A stretch of DNA of 64,000 nt. Origin: Chelydra serpentina (lineage: Eukaryota; Chordata; Testudines; Chelydridae). The DNA is taken from assembly GCA_037349315.1 (NCBI GenBank), contig JBAIAC010000018.1:3782001-3846000 (forward strand), given 5' to 3'. Below, one piece after another: positions 1-9,770 of the stretch. Position 1 is the first letter of the stretch. Each line of letters begins with the position of its first letter. The notes under the pieces are model-generated. The model did no database searches. It saw nothing but the letters and a program-made list of their open reading frames with translations, and was not told the origin of the DNA. The translations under genes and the position numbers were made by a program.

Positions 1-2777
1 AGTGATCTGTCTGATATGCTCTCCTGCATGATATCACTGGTCCAGTATACTACTGAAACCACCTCTTTGCACAACTAATCTGCACTTTGGTGGTCCTAAC
101 ATAGTAGATGTCCCATTAATTGAGCAAAAATTTCTTACCTATAGTTGTGTGATTTTGAGGTACTGTTTGTAATGCACAGTCAGTTTTAAGGAGGCATGAC
201 CACTCCAGTTAATTTATTGGAGAAGAAACAAAATATGTTTACTTGGGACTTCTAGTATGAGTGAGGTATTTGCAACGGTTTCTTGAGCAAGAAAGCCACA
301 TGTTAAGCTATTGGGCCAAAGAACTTCTATTTTTCAAAGGTTGACTTTTCATATATAAAAACAAACTGGCATGTGGTACAGCAAATAAATATTTGTAAAC
401 ATAATTGCCACTTATACCCTTTGTTCAAGTGCTGGTGAGGTTAGATGTACCAGGACTTTTTGTTCTTGTTTCCCAACTGCAACTATGTTAGAATCAGCTT
501 CCTTGGAAGCTACTGTTCTCTAATGGACTTCATCCTCAAAGCCAGAAATCTGTATTGGTGTTTTTAAATGACAATGGTTCGTTAGTTTTGTTCAGCAAAT
601 ACCTAACAGGGGAACTTCCAGATGGATAACACTGCATTTACCAGCACTGTTTCTCTTGGATAGAAAACTTTAAGGAGACAGAGTCCAATTTTTAGGTGCA
701 GTTGAGCTCTACTTACTGCAAAAAATGTGGGGGTGATGTAAAGGTACATTTTTCTCCCCTATTCTGGGGCTGCTGGCATCACTTTGGACATCAGCAAAAG
801 TTAAATCAGCCTCAGTTTTTGGGGAAGTTTCCAAATAAATAAATTGTAGGCATGCGAGGAAAAATATCCTGAAACCATTTGAAAGTTTTGTATTTTGCTG
901 CATCAACTTTTAAACAGAAAAGAACATTATTTTTGTTAGGGCAGGCTTAAATTCATATAGTAAATTGTTGAGAACCAGCTGTCTTTTTTCTTTGGGACAT
1001 TCTGTAGAGGTTAGTCATGTGTGCAGCAAAAGGAAAAGCCTTTTAGAAGTTTTCAAAGCTTTTATAATACTCTTGGCACATCTGAATGCATTGGTTGAAG
1101 TTCTGAAATCAATAGTATTGCCATTGAATTTAGTAGAGCCAGGATTTCATCCATGTCTTTATTCCCTGCATCAGTAATGGAGTTGGAAGTTATGGTGTTT
1201 TTGTAATTTAATTCACCGAGTTCAATAAAACTGAACCCACTTGGTGTTTTTTCCTTGTTGCTATTTCTTATGGAGTAACCTGTTACTGTTTGGAGCCAAG
1301 TGGGAGATTTTTTTTCTTTGTGAAGTCTCAAAGAGATGCATTGAATTGAGTTGCAGAGAGCAGCTCTAACAGTAGAAAAACAACCTGTCTCTGAGATTAG
1401 CTGTGGCACTCCCAAGTGTCCCCTGACAGCAAGTGAGCTGCAGTTATTATGAATTAAACAGAAGTAACAAGGAATGTAAACTAGAGAGAATTCATGTTGC
1501 TGACACTGAAAATTTATTGGTCTAACTTTTATGATGGGAGGATCATTTTTATTTCTAAAAGGCTTTTTGTAGGCTTTAACAGAGAAATTATGACTTTGTT
1601 AGACATTTGAAATTCCTGAACTGACTCCATTCTGACCATGTCATCTTGGGTGAATAGTCTGGGTGTGTGTCTAGCTTAGAAAAGAGCATTTTTTTCAGTT
1701 AATACGGGAATTTTCTCCCCTCTTTGAGTAAAGTTATCCTGTAATTTTCAAGGTAAAATTATGCAGAGCAGATGGAGGAGGAAAGGTTTTTAAATGTTGT
1801 GCTACTGACTCACTCAAACACCATGAGAGGCAAGTGAAATTGGGAGACACCACTTGTAAAGGGAAGGAGAATGAGGGGTAAACCTGGGGGCAAATTAGAC
1901 ATTCCTAAAGTTGCTCAAGAACTTTTCAAATGCTTTTTTCCACTGAAAAACGCCACTCCATCAAAACCTGAACTGTTTGTGGGGAACGGTCGGTTTCAAC
2001 AAATTTCAAAATAGTCCAAACATCCCATTTTGACATTTTCTCAGTGAAAAAATTTGGTTTTTCAGTTTAGAATGACTTCTTGTTTTGAAATTTTACTAAA
2101 ATAATTTTTAAAAAGGTTGAAATTGAAACAGTGTTTCATAATTATTTAAATAAACACATTTTGATTGACCCAAATTGAATTTTATTTGGTTACTTGGCTC
2201 ATGAAAATTTAAGATTTCAACTTTGTTCCAGTTGAGGATGGGAACATTTTTTTTAATCTCCAAAATTCTTGCAGGAGGGGGAAATAATTTCTTGGCCAGC
2301 CCTAGTCACTTTGGCTATTGGCCTTCCCAAAAAACTCTTCAAATTAATACCCAGAGAGCAGGAGACCCTGAATAAAACACTTTAAATAGTATCAACAGGC
2401 TTTTTGTTTTTAAAGACTGTTTTCTCAGGCATTGAATTATTTTGAATTAGATAATTTTTAAAATTAATTAAAACCTGATCGTGCCCCTTTAAGGATGTTT
2501 CATTCTGTGGGCTAGCTCAATTCTGAGCTCTGCAGGTAGGTATTGGTGTGGGGTCCTGGATGGTGGTATGACATATGCTTATTTTTATTCTATTTAGTTG
2601 ATTTAACTCAACAAAGCTTCTTACTAATTTCACAGATTGGACATGAACCAAGATTTGGGAAATGTAAAACAATCATCTGTCTGTTTGAGAATATTATATT
2701 TAAACAGCTACCTTGAGGGTTAGCTCAGTATAATGAAAGAGAAAATTAGACCATACATTGAAAAAAGGAAAAAAAAT
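1..2777. other. Intronic sequence, no gene seen
   Basis: AT-rich sequence taken as an upstream PDLIM5 intron, because the first recognisable exon begins at 21571 in mid-codon. The short open frames on both strands have no recognisable domain. About 1920-2270 is rich in short A/T runs and reads like a decayed interspersed repeat, but no family could be assigned. Confidence 0.6.
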
Positions 2778-2782
2778 AAGTG

Positions 2783-3468
2783 TGTCGCGGGGTGGAACCC
2801 CGCTCTTGCCCGGAGGGGCTGGAAATAGCCCTGGGAGAGGGCTGAGGCTCAGAAGCTGGGCTGATGAGCAAAGCAGCCACAGCTGGGGCCAGTTTAATCA
2901 GGGCCCAGCTGGCCCTTATAAGAGGGGAGTGGGCCTGGAGCAAACACACTCTCTCTCTGCCTTTAGAGGGAGAAGGGCTTGGCTGCAGGGACCTGACCAG
3001 GTACCTATGGTGGAGCAGGGCTGGGGAAGGCCAGAGGAGCTGGGGAGCTCCGGGCTGAGAAAACCCCAGGCTGTGGCCTAGGGCTAGGCCCCCCTAGGTA
3101 CTGGGGTTGCAGGGGCAGCCCACGGGTAGGCTGAGGCAGCAGGTCCAAACCCCCTTTGCCTGTGATGAGTGGCTTATACTGCAGTCTGCCCCAGGGCGCG
3201 GGGGCTAGCTGGTGACTGGCAGTAGCCTACGACTGAGGCGAGGTCGGGATAGTGGGTTGGGGGTTCCCCTGGGGAGGGGAGACCCAGATCTGGGGGTATT
3301 GCTCTGGGGGCAGCACCCCAGTTAAAGGGGCACCGGGTCCTGGGAGGGACACGGGCCAGAGTGGTCAGCCGGATCCCTAGCCTGCAGAGGGCGCTCCAGA
3401 GGCTGGTGAGCTAATTCCCCAGAACAACCAGCAGGAGGCGCTGCCGGGTGAGTCCGAGCCTTGTCACA
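2783..3468 (+). mobile_element. Solo LTR of an endogenous retrovirus-like element
   Basis: A GC-rich 686-bp block begins TGTCGCGG and ends TTGTCACA, giving the TG...CA ends of an LTR. It is flanked by identical 5-bp direct repeats AAGTG at 2778-2782 and 3469-3473, which marks one integration event. A TATA-like TTATAAGA at about 2916-2923 suggests the + orientation. No gag, pol or env sequence and no second LTR adjoins it, so it is a solo LTR left by recombination between two LTRs. A 5-bp duplication fits several LTR classes, so the family is not assigned. The short open frames inside are by-products of high GC content. Confidence 0.8.
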
Positions 3469-3473
3469 AAGTG

Positions 3474-4477
3474 CAACACTTCAGGACAAGACAGGACATC
3501 TTCCTCATATCCTATAATCCCAGTGCAAATATGGATTTAAAAGACCTGCTTACCAGTAGATGGAGCCAAGGAAACAAAGCTTTGTGTCATCATTTGATAA
3601 TACAAGAGAGTTACCTGGCTGACCAAATTAGTGTAAATAAGCAAACATCTTCCATGTAAGATAAGCACATATTACGGTAAAATTGGTAAGTTATGACAGA
3701 GGACAACAGCCCTTATGAATTTTCAAGGAAATAAATCAGCGGAAATGAGAAATTAGCAATTAGAATGCGTACGCAATACTTGCAACATGCATTGTCATGA
3801 AATACTACATACATAGGATGTAGCGCTGAAGCGCTGATGGTTATTTTAAGCAGCAGTCCACATGATTGCACAACTTAATGGCTAGTAATCAGCTGTAATA
3901 GGAATTGTGCATCCTTAGCCAAAGAGGAGAAGGCACTAAATTATACAGTTGGAAAACCCTTCTAAAAATGGGACTGTGGCAACTTAGAACATAATGTGGG
4001 TAATGGAGCGTGGACAGCTTTGTTGTTTTGTTTTTCTTAGACCCATGTTAGATAGATCCATTTTGCAAAACAACAAATATATTGTGGCAATTGCAGCTCA
4101 TTTATTTGAGTTGCTGGTTGTGGCTACAGCAAACTCAAGGTTTGGGTAGGTAGTATTGCTTTGGGATCACGCCATTTTGTTCTCTTTATTGTCCTTCTCA
4201 CCATCCCCCAAAGAATCTTCATGTTAAGCTTTTCCATATTGTACACCTATCACAGGTTAGATGGGCCTAGCTCTCCTTTGGAACTCGTTAATGCGACTGC
4301 TCCACCACCCTGAGGTGGTTTATGAGATCCATTTGCTTTCTCCCCAACTGCTCCCACCTTGCTTCCCTGGAGATAGAGTATTTTGTTGCTATACCACTGC
4401 CACACTGTATTCATCTCTGAAGTGACATTGATTTACAGTGCTGGCATTCCATTGGCGCGTGAGACAGCACTAAAAGT
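3474..4477. other. Intronic sequence, nothing recognised
   Basis: About 1 kb of AT-rich sequence between the solo LTR and the next LINE fragment. No coding signature, TIR pair or RNA gene was seen. Confidence 0.5.
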
Positions 4478-4858
4478 ATGTTTTTCCTTGATGTACCAGA
4501 ATTATTTCCTAGGTATCTGCCTGGAGAGTCTTGCCCACGTGCTCAGGGTCTAACTGATCACCATATTTGGGGTTGGGAAGGAATTTTCTCCCGGGTCAAA
4601 TTGGCAGAGGTCCTGGGGGGTTTTCATCTTCCTCTGCAGCATGGGGCATGGGTCACTTGCCGGTTTAAGCTAGTGTAAATGGTGAATTCTCTCTAACTTG
4701 AAGTCTTCACACCATGATTTGAGGACTTCAGTAACTCAGACATAGGTTAGGAGTCTTATAACAGGTGTGGGTGGGCGGGCGAGGTTCTGTGGCCTGCAAT
4801 GTGCAGGAGGTCAGACTAGATGATCACAATGGTCCCTTCTGACCTTAAAGTCTGAGTC
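4478..4858 (+). mobile_element. LINE 3'-end fragment (CR1/L3-like), plus orientation
   Basis: The block ends with a run of the type GATCACAATGGTCCCTTCTG followed by CTTAAAGTCTGAGTCTATG, the 3' tail typical of CR1/L3-group LINEs in sauropsids. The upstream part (4478-4680) reads as an open frame of the LINE 3' region, not a host exon. It abuts a second CR1 3' end in the opposite orientation at 4862, so the two elements meet tail to tail. The family is recognised from memory of the consensus and is not confirmed by a search. Confidence 0.6.
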
Positions 4859-5201
4859 TATGTAGAATCATACAAATGTAGGTCTGAAAGGGACCTTGAG
4901 ACGTGATCAAGTCCATCCCCTTGTGCTGTTGCAGGACCAAGTAAACCTAGACCATCCCTGACAGGACTTTGTCCAATTTGTTTTTAAAAACCTCTAGTGA
5001 TGGGGATTCTACATCCACTTTTGGAAGCCTGTTCCATAGCTTAACTACCCTTCTAGTTAGGTTTTTCCTAATACCTAACCTAAATCTCCCTTGCTTCAGA
5101 TTAAGCCCATTATATCTTGTCCTGCCTTCAGTATACGTGGAGAATAACTGATCAACGTCCTCTTTATAACAGTCCTTCACATATTTGAAGACTGTTATCA
5201 G

Positions 5202-6207
5202 TAAGGCTAAGATTTTATCACGGTTATTTTTAGTAAAAGTCATGGACAGGTCACGGGCAATAAACAAAAATTCACAGAGCCGGTGACCTATCTGTGATTT
5301 TACTAAAAATAACCTGGGGGAATAGGTAGAGGGGAAGAATGGAGTCCCATGGGGGAGGCTGACGGGCCAAGCCCCCCCCCCCCCAGTGGCTGCAGCTTGG
5401 GGCGCAGCCACAGGGGGCGCACAGCCCGTGCTCCAGAGCTGGCCATGGCTGTGGGACAGGGCTGTGCTGCTGCAGCTGCCATCAAGCCCCGGCTGCAGCG
5501 GGGACAGGAGGGGGGGTGCAAGGCCCTGGAAAGCTGCAAGGGGTGCGCACGGCCCCCAGTGCAGCCACCCGATAGGGGCTCACGGCCCCAGCTGCAGCCC
5601 CCACCGAGCCCGGAACGCCACAGGGCTAGGGTGCATGGCCCCAGCTGCAGCCCCCACCAAGCCCGGGACTCCACAGGGCTAGGGTGCATGGCCCCAGCTG
5701 CAGCCCCCACCGAGCCCGGAACGCCACAGGGCTAGGGTGCATGGCCTCAGCTGCAGCCCCCACCGAGCCTGGAACGCCACAGGGCTAGGGTGCATGGCCC
5801 CAGCTGCAGCCCCCACCAAGCCCGGGACTCCACAGGGCTAGGGTGCATGGCCTCAGCTGCAGCCCCCACCGAGCCCGGAACGCCACAGGGCTAGGGTGCA
5901 TGGCCCCAGCTGCAGCCCCCACCGAGCCCAGGACGCCGCGGGGTTAGGGTGCATGGCCCCTGCCAAGCCCTGGACACCACAGGGCTAGGGTGCACAGCCC
6001 CGACTGCGGCCCCTGGCAGAGCTGAGCCACAGGGCGGGTCACACGTGTCCAGCTGCAGCCCTCAGCAGAAGCTGCAGGGCTGGGGCTGCAGGGTCCTGGT
6101 TCCAGCCAGCCCATTTCAGGGCAGGGGCGCACAGTCCCACCTCCGCCTCCTGAAGTCACGGAAGGCCAGTGAAGTCACGTGACTTCTGTGACTAAATCGT
6201 AGCCTTA
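5202..6207. mobile_element. Non-autonomous hAT-type DNA transposon with internal minisatellite
   Basis: The element is 1006 bp long. It begins TAAGGCTAAGATTTTATCAC and ends with its imperfect inverse complement, finishing TAGCCTTA. It is flanked by identical 8-bp repeats GTTATCAG at 5194-5201 and 6208-6215; an 8-bp duplication is the hallmark of the hAT superfamily. Removing the element restores a continuous CR1 sequence, which confirms both boundaries. No transposase frame is present; the open frames inside come from GC-rich tandem repeats. The first and last ~150 bp are ordinary sequence and the middle is a GC-rich array. Confidence 0.85.
5583..5999 (+). repeat. 53-bp minisatellite inside the hAT element
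   Basis: The motif AGGGTGCATGG recurs at 5628, 5681, 5734, 5787, 5840, 5893 and 5946, exactly 53 bp apart each time. A shortened final copy (41 bp on) has AGGGTGCACAG at 5987. Each unit contains CCCCAGCTGCAGCCCCCACC. Units differ by a few alternating substitutions (GAGCCCGGAACG versus AAGCCCGGGACT), which suggests expansion of a two-unit block. Confidence 0.9.
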
Positions 6208-7121
6208 GTTATCAGGTCTCTCCCCACCCCCTCCCCCCCCGGGTCTACTTTTGTCAAGACTAAACATGCCCAGTATTTTTGAGCTTTCCTCATATAAAAG
6301 GTTTAGAAAAGCGGACCTTGTGGTTGCTCTCCTCTGGACTCTCTCCAATTTGTCCACATCTTTCCTAAAGTGTGGTGCCCAGAATTGAGCACAGTGCTCC
6401 AAGTGAGGCCTCACCAGTGCCGATTAGGGTGGGACGGTTACCTTCAGTGTCTTGCATACAACATTTCCATTAATACACCCTAGAATAATATTGGGCTTCT
6501 TTGCAACTGCTTCACATTGGTAACTCGTATTCAATTTGTGATCCACTATAATCCCTGGATCCTTTTCAGCAGTGCTGCCACGTAACCAGTTATTCCCCAA
6601 TTTGTAGTTGTGCATTTGATTTTCCCTTTCTAATTGAAGTAGTTTGCACTTGTCTTTATTGAATTTCATCTTGTTGGATTCAGACCAATTCTCAAATTTT
6701 GTCAAGGTCCTATTCTCTGAAGTGCTTGCAAGCACTCCCTTTCAGCTTGGTGTCATCTGCATATTTTATAAATATGTTCTCTGCGCCATTATCTAAGTCA
6801 TTAATGAATATATTGAATAGTACCAAACTCAGGACTGACCTCTGCAGGACCCTACTGGATACGCCCTCCCAGTTTGATAGTAAACCATTCATAACTACTC
6901 TTTGAGTATGGTCTTTCAGTAATTTCATCAAGACCATATTTTCCTAGTTGAGTGATGAGAATGTTATGTGGGACTGTGTCAAAAGCCTTTCTTAAAATCA
7001 AGATATCACCTCTACTGCTTTTTCCCTCTTCGCCACCCTCCACCGCCCCCGGTAACCCTTCAAAGAAGTCAGGTTGGTTTGGCATGGTTTGTTCTAGACA
7101 AATCCATCCTAGCTATTCTAT

Positions 7122-7385
7122 GGCTTTGGCTACACTGGCGCTTTACAGCCCTGCAACTAACTCGCTCAGGGGTGTGAAAAAACACCCCCCTGAGCGCAGC
7201 AAGTTACAGCGCTGTAAAGCGCCAGTGTAAACAGTGCCCCAGCGCTGGGAGCCGCGCTCCCAGTGCTGTAAGCTATTCCCCTCGAAGAGGTGGAGTACCT
7301 GCAGCGCTAGGAGAGCTCTCTCCCAGCGCTGGCGCGCGATCACACTTGCACGGCAGCACTTTGAAGTTTCAGGTGTAGCCAAGCC
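7122..7385. mobile_element. MITE inserted in the older CR1
   Basis: About 264 bp with imperfect terminal inverted repeats: it starts GGCTTTGGCTACACT and ends GTGTAGCCAAGCC. CR1-like sequence lies on both sides. CTATG precedes and follows the element in overlapping register, but the exact target duplication cannot be fixed. The inside is GC-rich and built of repeated CAGCGCT motifs with inverted copies of GCGCTTTACAGC. No coding capacity. Confidence 0.7.
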
Positions 7386-8230
7386 CTATGTAAGCATCTG
7401 GAGGATAATAGGATTATACACTGATTGTTTAATAATTAGTTCCAGTGTCTTTCCAGGTATCAAAGTTAGGCTGACTCATCTATAATTCTTCATATCCTTT
7501 TTGTTCCTCTTTTAAAGATAGGTATCATGTTTGCCCTTCTCTAGTCTTCTGGAACCTTACCAGGAGTTCTGAAAGATAATTGTTAATGGTTCTGAGATTG
7601 CTTCAGCTAGTTCCTGTGGTACCCTAGCATGAATTTCATCGGGCCCTGCCAACTTAAATACATTTAATTTACTTAAATATTCTTTAACCTGTTCTTTGCC
7701 TCTTTTGGCTTGCATTCCTTCACCCTGGTTGTTAATATTACTTGTGTTGAGTATCTGGTCACAATTAGCCTTTTTAGTGAAGACTGAAACAAAATAGGCA
7801 TTAAACACCTCAGTCTTTTTGATGTAATCAGTTATTGACTTTCTTTCCACACCTGCACTTGACTTCATTTTTTTCTTGCTCCTAGTGTATTTAAAGAACA
7901 ACATCTTACTGCCTTTTATGTCCCTTGTAAGATGTAAATCATTCTGTGCCTTAGCCTTTCTGATTTTGTTCCTGCATGCTTGTACTATCCTTTTGGACTC
8001 CTCCTTAGCAAATTGCCCATTTTTTGAAGGCCATTGTCCTTATTCTTGTGCTCCCGCTCCTTCTGTTCCTTAGAATCATGAAATGCCTTCTCCCTTTAGG
8101 TTCACAACCAGTACCTCCCTGTTGGTCAGTATCAAGTCTAAAATTGTGGTCCCTCCGATTACATCCTCCACTTTCTGGATTAAAAAGCTGTCGCTGATAC
8201 ATTGCAAAAATTTGTGGAAATTTTGTGTTT

Positions 8231-9770
8231 TAGAATCATAGAATTGACTTGTAGAATATTAGGGTTGGAAGAGACCTCGGGAGGTCATCTAGTCCAATCC
8301 CCTGCTCAAAGCAGGACCAACACAAACTAAATCATCCCAGCCAGGGCTTTGTCAAGATGGACCTTAAAAACCTCTAAGGATGGAGATTCCACCACCTCCC
8401 TAGGTAACCCATTCCAGTGCTTCACCACCCTCCTAGTGAAGTAGTGTTTCCTAATATCCAACCTAGATCTCCCCCACTGCAACTTGAGACCATTGCTCCT
8501 TGTTCTGTCATCTGCCAACACTGAGACCAGCCTAGCTCCATCCTCTTTGGAACCCCCCCCCCCCCTTTCAGGTAGTTGAAGGCTGCTATCAAATCCCTCC
8601 TTACTCTTATCTTCTGCAGACTAAATAACCCCAGTTCCCTCAGCCTCTCCTCATAAATCATGTGCCCCAGCCCTCAAATAATTTTCGTTGCCCTCAACTG
8701 GACTCTCTCCAATTTGTCCACATCCCTTCTGTAGTGGGGGGGACCAAAGCTGGACACACTACTCCAGGTGTGGCCTCATCAGTGCCGAATAGAGGAGAAT
8801 AATCACTTCCCTCAATCTGCTGGCAATGCTCCTACTAATGCAGCCCAATATGCTGCTCTCCTTCTTTGCAACAAGGGCACACTGCTGACTCATATCCAGC
8901 TTCTCATCTACTGTAATCCCCAGGTCCTTTTTTGAAGAACTGCTGCTTAGCCAGTCGGTCCCCAGGCTGTAGCAGTGCATGGGATTCTTTCTTACTAACT
9001 GCAGAACCTCATCAGATTTCTTTTGGCCCAATCTTCCAATTTGTCTAGGTCACTCTGGACCCTATCCCTACCCTACAGCATATCTCTCCCCCCAGTTTAG
9101 TGTCCTCTGCGAACTTGATGAGGGTGCAATTAATCCTATCATCCAGATAATTAATAAAGATGTTGAACAAAACTGGCCCGAGGACTGACCCCTGGGGCAC
9201 TTCACTTGATACCGTCTACCAACTAGACATCAACCCATTGATCACTACCTGTTGAGCCAGCTTTCTATCCACCTTATAGTCCATTCATGCAGCCCATACT
9301 TCTTTAACTTGCTGGCAAGAATACTGTGAGAGACAGTATCAAAAGCTTTGCTAAAGTCAAGATGTATGACATCCACCACTTTCCCCATATCCACAGAGCC
9401 AGTTATCTCATCATAGAAAGCAATCAGGTTGGTCAGGCATGACTTGCCCATGTTGACTGTTCTTCATCACTTTCCTCTCCTCCAAGTGCTTCAAAATGGA
9501 TTCCTTGAGGATCTGCTCCATGATTTTGCCGGGGACTGAAGTGAGGCTGACCGGTCTGTAGTTCCCCGGGTTTTCTTTCTTCCCTTTTTTAAGTATGGTC
9601 ACTATATTTGCCTTTTTCCAATCGTCCAGGACCTCCCCCAATCGCCATGAATTTTCAGAGATAATGGCCAATGGCTCTGCAATCACATCAGCCAACTCCC
9701 TAAGCACCTTTGGATGCATTAGATCTGGGCCCATGGACTTGTGCATGTCCAGCTTTTCTGGATCTCAGAA
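8231..9770 (-). mobile_element. Second CR1 LINE, 5'-truncated
   Basis: A new CR1 3' end begins at 8231 (TAGAATCATAGAATT on the + strand, the complement of the CR1 terminal octamer repeat). The minus strand carries the ORF2 C-terminal signature ([31 protein letters not shown]), then [14 protein letters not shown]. The reverse transcriptase motifs [15 protein letters not shown] (about 9330) and YRPVSLTSVPGKIMEQIL (about 9520-9570) follow. The sequence departs from CR1 near 9770, so the copy is 5'-truncated as is usual for the family. Frameshifts and stops break the frame. It covers the same domains as the older CR1 next to it, so it is a separate insertion. Confidence 0.85.

Larger units (their letters stand above)
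4862..8230 (-). mobile_element. CR1 LINE, 5'-truncated, interrupted by two later insertions
   Basis: Read on the minus strand, this is a CR1 non-LTR retrotransposon. The 3' end lies at 4862. The ORF2 C-terminal signature (TRRVVKLWNRLP, then [15 protein letters not shown]) is at about 4960-5130. Reverse transcriptase motifs KAFDTVPHN and KYADDTKL are at about 6730-7050. The more N-terminal GPDEIHARVPQELAEAISEP lies near 7600. Stops and frameshifts break the frame throughout, so it is dead. A hAT element interrupts it at 5202-6207 and a MITE at 7122-7385, and the CR1 sequence resumes after each. Its 5' boundary is taken as 8230, where another CR1 3' tail begins. Confidence 0.85.

Noticed and set aside
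5583..5999. Regular repeats resembling a CRISPR array
   Set aside because: Whole 53-bp units repeat without unique spacers, and the context is a vertebrate transposon, so it is a minisatellite.
5349..6182. Proline/alanine-rich open frames on both strands
   Set aside because: They translate the 53-bp minisatellite within the hAT and have no start context or splice sites.
7143..7485. Two overlapping open frames, about 80 codons each
   Set aside because: They run across the GC-rich palindromic MITE and have no protein signature.
9245..9746. Reverse transcriptase frames taken as a host gene
   Set aside because: Motifs and the flanking 3' tail identify a broken CR1 LINE.
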